The notes under the pieces: generated by a model
The model's input: the letters and a program-made list of their open reading frames with translations, nothing else
What the model was told of the DNA's origin: nothing
Database searches by the model: none
DNA from: Diploptera punctata
Taxonomy: Eukaryota; Arthropoda; Insecta; Blattodea; Blaberidae
Assembly: GCA_030220185.1 (NCBI GenBank)
Contig: JASPKZ010007541.1
Coordinates: 379,501-443,500, forward strand
Length of the DNA stretch: 64,000 bases
Reading direction: 5' to 3'
Translations under genes and position numbers: made by a program
Shown: positions 21,377 through 33,160 of the stretch, piece by piece
Layout: each line of letters starts with the position of its first letter
How positions within the stretch are numbered: position 1 is the first letter of the stretch

Positions 21377-22582
21377 CAAGTAAAATAACTAATTCGCGGT
21401 TTAGAAATTCTGAACAGTAGGCTAATGTTGCAATTCTAAAATACCGGTAATTATCTTTTCTACTAGGTTATAAGAATAAATAACTTAAGCTGATCAGTCA
21501 TGATAGGCTAGTTCTACATTAATGCTGCCATTTATCCGGTTTTAATAGATTGTGAAATTTAAATTAAAAATGTACCTGGAAACAAGAGCAAGAATACAAT
21601 TTTTTATGGGAATAATTCGTCATAATTTTCACTAGTAAATTATTCCGTCGTGGATTATATATGCACGAATTATGGTTCATTCTGTAATATATTATTTTCC
21701 ATTAGGACGTATTTATAATTGAGGGGGTCCTGACAAGAAAATGCCAAGCCACATTTTCATAATTCTGTGATAAAGTAATTTGTACATTTGTTTGAATCCT
21801 CAAATAAGAGACGTTATTAAATTTTGATTATAGATATGAAATGTGTTTTTTAAATACATATTTTAATCAAATAGTGACATACATTATAATCATTTTTCTT
21901 TTTTTTATATCTACAAAGTTACATTTAAAAATATGTTGTTGTGTGGCTCGATAATATTTTGACCAAAAATATGACAACATATGTGGAATAAATATTTGTC
22001 AACATAAGAAATGTTTATAATTAATTATATTTGCCCTATTTAATAAAATAAATTAATACATGTTCCACAAAATATAAAAAAAATGCCCTAAAAATCATAC
22101 ATCATATATTCCACAATTTAAAAAAATAGAATAAATAGTTACTAATATACGATTATTATTATATTATTATTATTATTATTATTATTATTGTTATTATTAT
22201 TATCATTATTATTATTATTTACCGCATTTAATCAAATCAATTAATATATGTTTCACAAAAATTAAACAGTGCCCTAAAATAAGTCTCCCACATTATTTAC
22301 CCGATCATTATCAACATCCTCTGGTATCAAGTTCAGGTAAAAGCCATGATAGTTTGGGGAGACATACTCTGTCACATCTGTAAGTTTACTTATTTTTATC
22401 TTAAGTGGTGTTACATTTTTCTGCTTTAGACTCATGGTACTTGGGTTTCCTTTCTTTCTTGTAGAAACCTCTTTATACTCCATATTCATCCTGTTTCTTA
22501 ATTTTATTCATTAACCCAATTGGTATTTTCAAATCCTAAGAATATAGCTTCTGAGAAACTGACCCATATGTATAATGAAACA
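21377..22582. other. AT-rich stretch with ATT array
   Basis: Contains an (ATT)n tract at about 22150-22220. The frame 22489-22274 (minus) has no recognised motif and may be chance. Otherwise nothing is recognised. Confidence 0.35.
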
Positions 22583-23073
22583 TTGTTGTTCCTGCTTATT
22601 TCCTGAAGTCTTTCGAGTATTTAAAGATTTCCCCATTATAGGTTACCAGCCTATAGTTGGGTAAGTCCAGTGGTGGGGTTGCCACCTCAATGCCTCTTGG
22701 ACAGGCATGATTTTCTGTAGGGATGCTCTACTATACGGAAGTGAATGCTGGACACTTCGAGCAAAAGATAAATCCCGCATTAATAGTTCACAAATGAGAT
22801 TCCTCCGTTCACTAACTGGAGTAACATTAAGGGATAGAATGAAAATTGATGAGATAAGGATGCAGTGGAATAGTAGGGAAATGGTTGAACATATACAAAA
22901 TTATCAGATTAAATGGTTCCAACACGTCCAGAGAATGTCAAATTCCCGTTTACCAAAGATGATTTACCACCTCAACCCTATAGGCAAAAGGGGCCTCTGA
23001 AGACACTTCAACCGATGGAAAGATCAGATTTTGTAGTCGCAGAACGGGCATCATCACCCAATACTGCATTCGG

Positions 23074-23104
<31 letters not shown>

Positions 23105-23114
23105 TGTTGTTCCT
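22583..23114 (+). mobile_element. 5'-truncated LINE family K with 11-bp duplication
   Basis: Body 22594-23103. TTGTTGTTCCT occurs at 22583-22593 and 23104-23114. The open frame 22707-23000 carries LLYGSECWTLRAKDKSR, MRFLRSLTGVTLRDR and KWFQHVQRMSNSRLPK, then a stop. The 3' end is (GAA)n with about eight units. The first ~110 bp are non-coding in this copy. Confidence 0.85.
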
Positions 23115-23356
23115 ATATTTATGTCAGAGTTTCAAGGAATTAAAATAGGAAAACTGATTTTATTTAAGTGATAGACAAATTAAATTTTTTATGGAAAAAC
23201 AACTTATGGAACTTTGCGTCCTCCTTGATATTTGATATCCATTCAACCCAAGTCAGTCTATATAAATTTTCGGAGGAGGAAACTTTGTCTTCGTGCATGG
23301 TTTTCTTTCGAGGAGAAGTTAAAAGCCGCCTGTCCCCTGTAACTATGATGTTGGAC

Positions 23357-23377
23357 ACATGCACACACACACACACA

Positions 23378-23474
<97 letters not shown>

Positions 23475-23486
23475 TACATATATATC
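23357..23486. repeat. (CA)n-(TA)n compound microsatellite
   Basis: An alternating CA tract (about 23357-23430) runs into a TA tract with CATA units to about 23486. Frames that cross it on either strand give poly-HT, poly-CV or poly-IY and are artefacts. Confidence 0.95.
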
Positions 23487-23540
23487 AACCTGCAGGAAGA
23501 AGTAGACCAGGACGTCCACTCAAAAGATTTTGGATGTTTG
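23487..23540 (+). mobile_element. short LINE tail remnant
   Basis: The reading QPAGRSRPGRPLKRFW matches the arginine-rich end of RTE-like LINE polyproteins (compare YIPRGRRSLGRPMKRW at 19553-19600). Only about 50 bp survive, abutting the TA microsatellite. Confidence 0.5.
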
Positions 23541-23676
23541 TTTTCCTATTGAGGCCGACTCATAGTTCAACGGATGGTCTGTATAATCGTGATTAAGGAC
23601 TTATTTGATGATTGTCTAAAAAATCTAAAGTGTAGAAAGGCAAACTTTCAGACATTCCGAGATACCTTAGAGAATC

Positions 23677-24016
23677 AATCTCTATAGTAATTCTGCCCGA
23701 GGGCAGGGTCCTTCACTGCAATCATAGCATTTTCATGCTATGCTTTGCAGCTTTACTAGGGAATTGTAGGTGTTGTAGCTTCTCGTTTGCTTTCCCCTAC
23801 CGGTGAAGGTATGTATCGATATTGATGATTAATGATGATGATCATCTGATTTTTGGGTGACCGTTATGGCTCTTAAAGTTTTCTTGACATTTTTCTTACA
23901 GGTGAGGAAAAACCCCCGATAAAAACCTCACCCAGAAAAACTGTCCCGACCGGGAATCGAACCCGGGCCCGCTGCGTGACAAGGCAGCACGCTACCTCGA
24001 GACTACAGCGGTGGAC
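23677..24016 (-). mobile_element. SINE family 1 (copy d)
   Basis: Full length on the minus strand, with intact B-box (GGGTTCGATTCC) and anticodon-arm region (TTGTCACGCAGC). The A-box has one change (GTAGTCTCGAGG). The GAT-rich body is slightly expanded. No target duplication was confirmed. Confidence 0.9.
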
Positions 24017-24140
24017 CCTTATAGAACAATAACAGTAAATTAAGAGTCAAATAAAAATTTATATTTAAACAATGCCGAATGATAACTGTCAAACAAATAG
24101 GCGTACATTATTTTTTTTTGCGAGTTAATATTTTGTTGAA

Positions 24141-26976
24141 AATGAAATGGTTACACGAGCCAAATGAGGTAAATTTAGAGCAATTGGGTAGTGTTAGACG
24201 GGAAACCACCAAGTTACTAAAGAGTAAAAAGAGGGAATATTTGAGAGAGAAGATTAATGATCTTGAAATGAATGCAAAAAATAGGAACATTAGAGAATTA
24301 TATCAGGGAATTAGTATAGAGAAGAAAGGGTTTCAGGCTAGAACAAACATAATTCGGAATGAAAATGGGGATATGATTGCAGATTCCAAGAGTATATTAA
24401 ATAGATGGAAAAGTTATTTTAATCAGCTATTAAATGTACATACAGAACAGGACATCGAGGAAGATTAGTTACAGACAGCAGAAATGCTAGTCGCAAAGCC
24501 AAGTGCATTAGAGGTTGAAATTGCAATTGAAAAATTGAAGATGTATAAAGCATCAGGTTCAGATGAGATCCCAGCAGAACTGATAAAATCAGGGGGAGAA
24601 AAATTGATGGACAAGATACGCTGTTTGCTTAGTATGATTTGGGAAAAAGAAGCTCTTCCAGATGAATGGAAGGAATCAATTATCGTACCAATTTATAAGA
24701 AAGGAGATAAAACTGATTGCAACAACTATAGGGGCATCTCATTACTTTTCAACTTCGTACAAAACTCTAACAAATATATTTGTAAGCAGATTTACTCCCT
24801 ATATTGATGACATTCTAGGAGATCATCAATGTGCATTTAGAAGAAACAGGTCTACAACAGATCAGATTTTTAGTATAAGACAGATTTTAGAAAAGAAATG
24901 GGAATATAATGGTACTGTACATCAACTATACATAGACTTCCAAAAACCATATGATTCAATTAAGAGGGAGAAATTATATAGTATTCTGCTGGAGTTCGGA
25001 ATTCCTAAAACGTTAGTTAGACTTATAGGAATGTGTCTAAATGGCTCAACGAGTAGGGTGCGTGTAGGCAAACAGTTTTCAGACACTTTTGAAGTCCAGA
25101 ATGGGTTGAAGCAAGGAGATGCATTATCTCCTCTACTATTTAATTTTGTACTAGAGCATGCCATTAAATCTTTAGAGAATGAGGAAGGCTTACAACTGAA
25201 TGGTTTTAATAAGCTGTTAGTTTATGCTGATGATGTAGTACTACTGGCCGATAGCGAGGAGATACTAAAGGCCAACACGTAGTAGTAGGACTTTATTAAA
25301 CAAAAAGTAAGATATTTACAATATTATTTACAAATATGGGTCGCACGGGCAGTAAGCCGTACGTGCTGTTGACAGTCCGTTACAATAAAGTAATAATTGG
25401 TACTAGTGTAAAGAAAAATAAACAAATACAGCAAAAACATTACAATTAAATAAAGAAAACACAATAAAACTATTACCATTAAATAATAACACAATAGCAT
25501 TATTCACTAAAAACATTAACATTACAATTACATAAAGAAACACAATAATATTACAATTAAGTAATAACACAATAGCAATAACATTACAATTATATAAAGA
25601 AAACACAATAATAATATTACAATTAAATAATAACACAATAGCATTATACACTAAAAAAACATTAACATTACAATTACATAAAGAAAACACATTAATATTA
25701 CAATTAAATAATAACACAACAGCATTATACACTAATTAATTTATATATAATTGTTAATAATTAATGGTATTGCATTTTGATAACATATATTTATTCATGA
25801 ATGAGTGTTGTCCTTCTTTTTCGCGTTTTGTCCAGAAATTTACCGAGGTTTATCCAATTTCTGATTTACCAATAACTCGTAGCAGGCCAATCTTTCCCGA
25901 TTTGAATTTAGAAATCTTTCCGGTAATAACTGACGTCTCCAATATTCTAAATCATTACATTTTCCTAATATATGTATCTCATCTTCAAAGTTCCCGCACA
26001 TTGGACATATTCGCATATCGTGATCGTCGCTAATTTTTAGAAATTTCCATGCCCCTAGCCTAAACCAAGCAAGCCCTGATCACTCCTTAAATCCTAGGTT
26101 GAGTATATACGATTCTTTTCCCCAGACGTGTTTTAGGTCTCTTTGTAAACACAGTGAGCGTTTTCCTGTACATTCGGCGAAGGTATCTTGTTGGTTTATA
26201 TCTAAGTACCTCCTCCTTATTTTTACGCACACACTATTGAGTAACACTAAGAAATTAGGACTGGAAGTAAATATCAGTAAAACTAAATATATGGTCACAC
26301 GTAGAAATACATTATATAATGGAAATGGACAGCTAATGACAAATGAGGGAAATTTTGAGGAATTGGCTGAATTCAAATACCTAGGAACAATAATCACAAA
26401 TAGGAATGAGATGCACAAAGAAATTAAACATAGGCTCAATTCTGGAAATGCATGCTATTATGCATTGCAGAGACTTTTGATGTCCCAACTCCTTTCAAAA
26501 AACGTTAAACTGAAAATATATAAAACTATTATTCTACCAGTTATATTATATGGGTGCGAAACATGGACTCTTACTTTAAGGGAGGAAAGGAGATTACGAG
26601 TATTTGAGAATAAAGTTCTTAGGAAAATTTTTGGACCAAAGAGAGATGAACAGACAGGTGAATGGAGAAGACTACATAACAATGAACTACATGGTCTTTA
26701 TAGGAAGCCAGATATAATAAGAACAGTTAAGTCCCGTAGACTGCGATGGGCAGGACATGTTGCGCGTATGGGGAATGAAAGACGTGCATGGAAACTTCTT
26801 GTAGGAAAGCCAGAAGGAAAACGCCCAGTTGGTAGACCAAGAATGAGGTGGGAGAACAACATTAACTATGATTTGAGGGAAGTAGATTATACAGGGAATG
26901 ATTGGAAAGCATTAGCTCAGGATAGGGATGTATGGAGAGCTTATGTCCGTGCGGCCATGAACCTACGGGTTCGATA
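24141..26976 (+). pseudogene. LINE A reverse transcriptase and tail, interrupted
   Basis: Linker frame to 24468, then a stop. The next frame, from 24484, holds KASGSDEIPAELIKSGGEK and PIYKKGDKTDCNNYRGISLL; a one-base slip moves coding to the frame ending 25282 with GDHQCAFRRNRSTTDQIF, LYIDFQKPYDSIKR (usual KAYD), GLKQGDALSPLLFNF and the catalytic box VYADDVVLLADSEE. LINE C then interrupts. The frame resumes at 26229 with KLGLEVNISKTKYMVTRRN, KYLGTIITNRNE, LYGCETWTLTLREERRL, AGHVARMGNERRAWKLL and ends AAMNLRVR. Removing the LINE C insert rejoins the frame conceptually; upstream stops still inactivate it. Confidence 0.88.
25280..26228 (-). mobile_element. LINE family C (copy 2) inside LINE A
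   Basis: Minus strand. The 5' side at 26228 starts within the segment encoding IRRRYLDINQQDTFAEC. The frame is broken once before CPMCGNFEDEIHILGKC (about 26010). The 3' UTR minisatellite (25430-25735) has about four units and the end is (TAG)n. Insertion falls between the YADD box and thumb of LINE A, with at most a 3-bp shared ACG at the junctions, so any target duplication is short or lost. Confidence 0.9.
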
Positions 26977-27018
26977 GTGCCAGTGAGTAAGTAAGTAAGT
27001 AAGTAATATTTTGTTGAA

Positions 27019-27417
27019 CGTTAATGAACTTAATAAATATTGTTCCAGACAGTTAAGTTTTCTGTGTGACAAGAAAAACTCAGACTTTTTTCTACGGGAT
27101 TTTGTTGTGTTAGAACCAGTTATTCGTAATGAGAGCTTTAAGATAACTCTGTATGGTAATATAAAGTCGGGTTAATGAGGTTGATGTTTTAATTGAAGTT
27201 AATTACTGCAGCCATGTTTCGTTTGTCAAAGAACATTAACGTTATCTCGGACATCATTGAAAAATGTATTATTATTAACATTATAGCATTCTCTAGAACG
27301 TACAACAAGTTACATTTTAGATTTTACTGATTAATATATGAAATGAGATTAAATGTTTCATTAAGTGTGAATGTCTTCTCTAAGAGGGTAAGTTCTGCAT
27401 GTCTGACTGTTGGTCCC
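27019..27417. other. unassigned stretch
   Basis: No gene or repeat recognised downstream of the LINE A insertion. Confidence 0.3.
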
Positions 27418-27570
27418 GGTGGACTAATGGTTACCATAATTCGCGGTATAAAATCCTCCCAAGGTCGATGTATTTTTGAGGGCGGAAAGTCATGAATATT
27501 GGTTCCTTCAGATGGGAACTAAATCCGTGGTTCCAAGTCGTATATATACGGCACATAAAATAAACTTACG
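27418..27570 (+). mobile_element. degraded SINE-like repeat
   Basis: It begins with a decayed tRNA-like A-box region (GGTGGACTAATGGTTACC), followed by a degraded B-box and a body with GGTTCCTTCAGATGGGAACT, a phrase typical of conserved-core animal SINEs as I recall them. Boundaries are approximate. Confidence 0.45.
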
Positions 27571-27760
27571 TCTTTCAATAGAGGGTTCCGAGCACTATTT
27601 GTAGCCTCTTTCACGCCCAGATTTCAATTTCGACGCTAATTACCTAACGTAATAAATAGAGTCATTAATCAAATATATGAAAACTGAAAATCTAGGATAC
27701 TGCATGCAAGTTATACTTGAGTGTTAGATTTTGTTCACCTTCTATGCTGGCTTGATTTTA

Positions 27761-27886
27761 TCATAAGTATTGCCACGAGTGATTTCCAAATTGTCGATAA
27801 ATTTTCAAATCAAGAATGACATTTGTTAGGACTATTTAACGAATAAAATTACTATTTACTCACACATCATTATTTAAATATAGTTA

Positions 27887-27949
<63 letters not shown>

Positions 27950-28420
27950 AACGTTTGTTATGCTTCATTTATTCATCACTGCAACCAGATCATATTTATT
28001 GCCAAATAGAATCACAATATTGTAACAATGCACCCTAGTGGAGAAAAAATAAAACATCATTACAGGTTATTAATTAATTTATAATATCCTATGATGTAAA
28101 TATGCCAATTATATTTTTCTGTAACGTTAATTCCTGGGAAATAATACTTTAAGAAAATGCAAACACTGGTTTCTTTTTTCTATGGTATAATCAATTGCTA
28201 CGAATGTTTTCTTATTATATCTCGCAAGCAGAATCTGGTTACATTCGTGCAAAAAAAATATATATATACAATCTGGGAGCCATTTGGCATAATGAAGGCA
28301 ATAAAATTAAAGTTATAAAATCGAGATGAAAAACGACTGTGATTGGTTGTAAATCAAAATTCAATTCATTCAATGTGATTGGTCATTCACTGCATTTGGG
28401 GCATGAGATAAATAGTCCAC
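27761..28420 (+). repeat. family R repeat (copy 1)
   Basis: One of six related ~0.65-kb repeats. Landmarks in order: ATAAGTATTGCCACGAGTG, an imperfect hairpin, GGACTATTTAACGAATAAAA, ATCACTGCAACCAGATCATA, then GATTGGTCATTCACTGC and GGGGCATGAGATAAATAGTC at the end. A 50-bp (AT)n tract (about 27892-27944) has expanded inside. No protein coding. Class unknown; it may be a non-autonomous DNA element. Confidence 0.7.
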
Positions 28421-28992
28421 TTAATTACCTCTATCTAAGACTCTTTTTTGTGTAACTGTTCATTCGTCTTATTAACTCTATTTCACAGTTGACTTCTACA
28501 CATTCTTTGAACAGATCTGCCCATCTATATTTTTGGACTGCACGTACACACACGTTTAAAGGTGAGGACAATTTGCCTCTACCTCTGCTTCCCGAATTTG
28601 CTTCGCGACAACTATATTTGGAGTTAGTGGTGGACGAATTGGACATACTCTTCTTGCGTTTTTACAAATTTTTTCCTGCCGAAAAGTCAATTCACCACTT
28701 CTCCATACTCATAAATAATTGATTTCCCTTTTATTTCGTATTTCTCTGTGATGATGTGACATGTCTGATCAGGCAGCATCCTTGTACGTCACAGCTTTTT
28801 AATAGTAGAGACTTAAATTCACCTCATTGCTCGATCAAGCATTAGCCTAACATGAATGCTCAGGGTTTTATAATTTCTTTAATGACGAAAGAATCTTTCG
28901 TAGTTTAATTATTTCGAATTTGTATAATATTAAATGCTCTCTGAAAAATCTACTATTATATTAGAACATATGTAGGATATATACATACACTG
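28421..28992. other. unassigned stretch
   Basis: The overlapping frames 28431-28646 (minus) and 28489-28722 (plus) have no recognised domain. The latter contains an RTHTFKGEDNLPLPLLPE segment that I cannot place. Confidence 0.3.
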
Positions 28993-29520
28993 GGCTATTC
29001 AGAAAGAAGGGACAGACTTCAAACATTTATTTCTTCCATGCTACAAAAAAATAGAAACAATTATTCCAACATTCATGGAGAGAGAAAAGTTCAAATTTCA
29101 CTATTTTATGCATTCAATATGACCACCATGTGTCACACGACAAATATCAAAACAGTGGTCTCTAGTTATCGAATTCACAGCTTCAAGAATTCTATGTCGC
29201 AAATTTTCAAGTGTCAGGCTCAGGGGGGATAAAAACACGGTCTTTTACATATTTCCACAGATAAAAATCACACGGGGTTAGGTCTGGTGACCTGGGAGGC
29301 CACTGAAAATGAATTTGATTTTGTGCTCCTCCCCTTCCAACAAAACGCCCTATTGTGCGCCATTTTGATACAAACAATCAACATTATAAGCAACAGCGCC
29401 AATACGGCCGTGATCGGAACTTCAAACTTTTCTCTTTCCAGGAACGTTCGAATTGTGTTTCTATTTTTAGTAGTTGGGAAGAAATAAATGTTTGAAATAT
29501 GTTCCTTCTTTCTGAATAGT
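28993..29520 (-). mobile_element. internally deleted mariner-like element (3)
   Basis: Ends are inverted: CTATTCAGAAAGAAGG (about 28994) and CCTTCTTTCTGAATAG (about 29504-29519), with inverted homology continuing for about 110 bp. The minus strand between them (about 29310-29118) encodes the transposase C-terminus with QWPPRSPDLTPCDFYLW, then a frameshift, then ICRVTHGGHIECIK. A TA-rich microsatellite starts at once after the right end, so the target TA is not distinguishable. Confidence 0.8.
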
Positions 29521-29556
29521 CATATATATATATATATATATACATATATACATACA

Positions 29557-29586
<30 letters not shown>
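29521..29586. repeat. (TA)n-(CATA)n microsatellite
   Basis: A TA run followed by about ten CATA units, adjacent to the mariner-like element. Confidence 0.95.
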
Positions 29587-29588
<2 letters not shown>

Positions 29589-29705
29589 AAGATAAAGGTT
29601 TTGTTTTATCTGGATTAATCGAAGTTTTAAAAAAATAATTTTCTAATATTTTTAGACGGATAATAAAATGCATGAGTATATTAAACTCCATAGCGAGACA
29701 GGCAA

Positions 29706-30036
29706 AAAACCCTTGACCTACATTCCGGCTGCTGGCACCACATTCACATGTATTAATAATTGAGATTGACGATTATTCAGCCGGGTTAGGAGTTACATGT
29801 GGTCAGAAGGTCGGGTCCTCCCGCCGTTATATGCATATTTCTTAAGCTGTTTCCGTTACGTATTGTATGTACCCATTTCCTTGAGAACCTGGGCGGACAT
29901 CGGTCCATTAATGATTGATATTCCATGTGAAAATGTCTTCTCCCATTATGATTCGAACCAATGCAAGTCTCGTATCTCTGTACCAACGCATGATACCTTA
30001 AACCGCTCCGCTACGACACGGCGTGGGAACATATCA
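29706..30036 (-). mobile_element. tRNA-derived SINE (family 2, copy a)
   Basis: On the minus strand the head (30036 downward) reads GTGTCGTAGCGGAGCGGTTTAA, then after a long variable arm the B-box TGGTTCGAATC. This is the layout of a class II tRNA (Ser/Leu type). The body, with CGGGTCCTCCCGCCGTTATA on the plus strand, matches 62884-63195. Degenerate in places. Confidence 0.7.
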
Positions 30037-30121
30037 GTACACATGGGGAATTAAAACTGTAATTGCCTATATATCATCTCGAAGTAAATCTCTAATATTT
30101 TTGTAGGATATATGCTTATGA

Positions 30122-30485
30122 CTAACTAACTTACTAACTAACCAACCAATCAATGACCCCCATCGAACTCGTATGACCACACAGAGATAAACACTCAATA
30201 CACCCATATCTTGAGCTAATATTCCAATCATCCATTGTAAAATATCTCCCTCAAATAATGGTTAATCTTATTCTCCAAGCTTATTTTTCTTCTACCCACC
30301 GAGTTCTTTCCATCTGGTTTTCCTATAATACGTTTCCAATCCCCCTTTCATTCGCCATTCCTGCCAAATGTCCTGCCCGTCGTAGTCCACGAGACTTAAC
30401 AGTTCTCATTACATATGGTTTCATATAAAGATTATGTAGCTCGCTGTTACGAGGTCTTCACCTGTTTGTTCGTCTGTCTGAAAGA
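30122..30485 (-). mobile_element. LINE family A tail relic
   Basis: Minus-strand homology to the AGHVARM..AAMNL region, with a 3' tail visible as TAACTAACTTACTAACTAAC on the plus strand. Heavily mutated, no open frame. Confidence 0.75.
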
Positions 30486-30680
30486 CAACATTTTTTCATA
30501 ATAAATGTATTTTCAAATACCCATAATATAGTCCCTTCTCTTAAAATCAGATTACATATTTCGAATTAACATAATATAACTGGGGGAATAACAGTTTAAT
30601 ACATTTTAGTTCAAGGTTTTTTTTTTCAGAGAAGTTGAAATTAAAAGTAATCCCTATAATGCATAATAGTATGTGTTCCA

Positions 30681-31272
30681 AGGTGAACAAACAATGCTTA
30701 GAGCAATTTGTTACGACCACCAAATTAAAAACATAGATGTTAAATTTTGGGCAGACGAGGTTAGAAGAGAACTCCAAAAGATTGGGATGGGCTGGATATG
30801 GGAAAAAGGGACTGAAAATCGCAAGAACGTGTGGAGAAAAATAAGGAGGAGGTACTTAGATGTAAACCAACAAGATACCTTCGCCGAATGTACAGGAAAA
30901 CGCTCACTGTGTTTACAAAGAGACCTAAAACACGTCTGGGGAAAAGAATCGTATATACTCAACCTAGGATTTAAGGAGAGATCAGGGCTTGCTTGGTTTA
31001 GGCTAGAGGCATGGAAATTTCTAAAAATTAGCGACGATCACGATATGCGAATATGTCCAATGTGCGGGAACTTTGAAGATGAGATACATATATTAGGAAA
31101 ATGTAATGATTTAGAATATTGGAGACGTCAGTTATTACCGGAAAGATTTCTAAATTCAAATCGGGAAAGATTGGCATGCTACGAGTTATTGGTAAATCCA
31201 GAAAATTGGATAAACCTCGGTAAATTTCTGGACAAAACGCGAAAAATAAGGACAACACTCATTCATGAATAA
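30681..31272 (+). CDS. LINE C polyprotein C-terminal part (partial, intact frame)
   Basis: About 197 uninterrupted codons without a credible start; the first ATG in frame is at 30694. Landmarks: DVKFWADEVRRELQKIG, RRRYLDVNQQDTFAECTG, KERSGLAWFRLEAWKFL and the zinc-knuckle-like CPMCGNFEDEIHILGKC, ending TTLIHE. This matches the region after the polymerase in several non-LTR elements, where the knuckle is thought to bind nucleic acid. Catalytic polymerase motifs are absent, so the product, if made, would be a tail fragment. LINE clade not assigned. Confidence 0.75.
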
Positions 31273-31324
31273 TATATGTTATCAAAATGCAATGCCATTA
31301 ATTATTAACAATTATATATAAATT

Positions 31325-31870
31325 AATTAGTGTATAATGCTGTTGTGTTATTATTTAATTGTAATATTAATGTGTTTTCTTTATGTAATTGTAATGTTAA
31401 TGTTTTTTTAGTGTATAATGCTATTGTGTTATTACTTAATTGTAATATTATTGTGTTTTCTTTATGTAATTGTAATGTTAATGTTTTTAGTGTATAATGC
31501 TATTGTGTTATTATTTAATTGTAATATTATTATTGTGTTTTCTTTATGTAATTGTAATGTTATTGCTATTGTGTTATAACTTAATTGTAATATTATTGTG
31601 TTTTCTTTATGTAATTGTAATGTTAATGTTTTTAGTGTATAATGCTATTGTGTTATTATTTAATTGTAATATTTTATTGTGTTTTCTTTTAATATTATTA
31701 TTGTGTTTTCTTTATGTAATTGTAATGTTATTGCTATTGTGTTATTACTTAATTGTAATATTATTGTGTTTTCTTTATGTAATTGTAATGTTAATGTTTT
31801 TAGTGTATAATGCTATTGTGTTATTATTTAATTGTAATATTTTATTGTGTTTTCTTTATGTAATTGTAAG
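31325..31870 (+). repeat. minisatellite in the LINE C 3' UTR
   Basis: About eight units of 44-80 bp built from ATTGTGTTATTATTTAATTG, TTTTCTTTATGTAATTGTAA and GTTTTTAGTGTATAATGCT blocks. Copies at 3440-3605 and 25430-25735 have about two and four units. Frames through it give repeating LLCYYLIVILL-type peptides and are artefacts. Confidence 0.9.
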
Positions 31871-32263
31871 GTAATTGCTGTTTTTGTTTATTTTTCTTTA
31901 CACTAGTAGCTACCAATTATTACTTTATTGTAACGGACTGTCAACAGCACGTACGGCTTACTGCCCGTGCGACCCATATTTGTAAATAATATTGTAAATA
32001 TCTTACTATTTGTCTAATAAAGTCCTACTACTACTACAGTATTTAGCCTATGTTCAATCTCTTTCGGCACCACATTAATTCTTATAACGATGTATTTATT
32101 TTTGGACTAAATTTTAAATTTGATAATTATTTCTTAATATGATTGGCCCGTATGTATAATATAAAACGTTTTAGAAGTTTGTTGCTAAAATTTAAAAATC
32201 GTACCGCAAATAACTATAAAGACAATTTTTCAATGTGGAAGGTTATTTGATCGAAGAGAGTAT

Positions 32264-32640
32264 TTGAGTAATAATTATTATGCTAAAATATTGTTATTAT
32301 TCCCTCCATGGTATCTTTACCTTGTCCTGGTGGAGTGGCTTGCGTGCTTAAATGATCCCGACAGCTATGCCAGTGGTAGCATTGCTGCCGATAGGATTAC
32401 TCATGCCGGACTGATCGATTATGATAAGCCAGGCGAAAAAAGTACCTTTGTCGAAAGAGTGGCAAACTTTCACCATAAAAATACAACCGTCAAGGAACGC
32501 GGATATGGGTTCCACTGGGGTAAAATTTTCTGGATGTAAAATAGTCCCCCATTCGGTTCCCCGGGAGGGGATTATTTCAGGGAATCCATGCTAAAGGCTC
32601 AAACACAGGGACATGTTCCTAGTAACATGAGGACTGTATA
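32264..32640 (+). mobile_element. probable retroelement 5' leader relic
   Basis: The open frame 32264-32539 contains NDPDSYASGSIAADRITHAG, a phrase I associate with the leader region of insect LINE-like elements. It is followed by CCCCCATTCGGTTCCCC and TTATTTCAGGGAATCC, also seen at 13840. No endonuclease follows. Assignment is tentative. Confidence 0.4.
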
Positions 32641-33095
32641 CAATTTTGGGGCGCTAGATGTATTAGCGCGGGAATTAGATAAATTACCCTTGGATAATCA
32701 CTTTACAGGGAGTTAGATTGTGATTATTTATATCCATTTAGAGAGTATTATACTTTATATGAATTTCTGTCCGGAAACTAGAGTGGAAATTGTAAGGATA
32801 TATTATCTTGATATATTTTTTTTAATCCTTACCTCACGTTAAACAACATACCCAAATGTTATATGCAAATATTACATGGTTATAATTATGCTAATTGTGG
32901 AATTTGCGACGTTCGTGTTAAATAAAAATGTTTGTAGATTCAGGAAAAAATCGCCATATGAGTGTTTAGTTTTACCTTTCATATTTATCTACTGAATTGC
33001 ACACTAGGATTAGCCATCTCTGAGCCTCTACACATTATTCTAATAGTTTCAGTTTTAGAAACATCCATTGAGCTTTACCATCCTCTCTATCTTTC
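32641..33095. other. unassigned stretch
   Basis: AT-rich, nothing recognised. Confidence 0.3.
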
Positions 33096-33096
33096 A

Positions 33097-33097
<1 letters not shown>

Positions 33098-33159
<62 letters not shown>

Positions 33160-33160
33160 C
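33098..33160. repeat. (CT)n microsatellite
   Basis: About 30 CT units followed by a decayed CCTCCCACTCTCTC segment. The frame across it yields poly-Ser-Leu. Confidence 0.95.

Larger units (their letters stand above)
24126..27018 (+). mobile_element. LINE family A, longest copy, 15-bp duplication, split by LINE C
   Basis: Body 24141-27003. TAATATTTTGTTGAA occurs at 24126-24140 and 27004-27018. It covers the linker, whole reverse transcriptase and C-terminal tail, ending in (GTAA)n. The 5' endonuclease is missing, so it is a truncated insertion. LINE C occupies 25280-26228 in the opposite orientation. The long duplication and moderate decay make it one of the better preserved insertions. Confidence 0.92.
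30681..32036 (+). mobile_element. LINE family C (copy 3), best preserved
   Basis: 5'-truncated insertion with an intact C-terminal frame to 31272, a 3' UTR with a strongly expanded minisatellite (31325-31870), the conserved CGCACGTACGGCTTACTGCC-type block near 31950, and a (CTA)n end near 32030. The least decayed copy of the family here, hence probably the youngest. Confidence 0.88.

Noticed and set aside
23164..23596. Open frames of 76-142 codons on both strands
   Set aside because: They run through the CA/TA microsatellite and translate as poly-His-Thr, poly-Cys-Val and poly-Ile-Tyr.
25764..26033. Plus-strand frame of 89 codons
   Set aside because: Shadow of the LINE C coding tail on the opposite strand; the same shadow appears at 3677-3961 and 31258-31028.
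26080..26439. 119-codon minus-strand frame
   Set aside because: Crosses the junction of LINE C and LINE A and is antisense to LINE A coding over most of its length.
31325..31870. CRISPR-like array
   Set aside because: The units are AT-rich, contiguous and of uneven length, with no unique spacers; this is a eukaryotic minisatellite.
31497..31874. 125-codon hydrophobic frame resembling a membrane protein
   Set aside because: It is the LINE C 3' UTR minisatellite read in one frame; similar frames at 3310-3604 and 25403-25732 are the same array.
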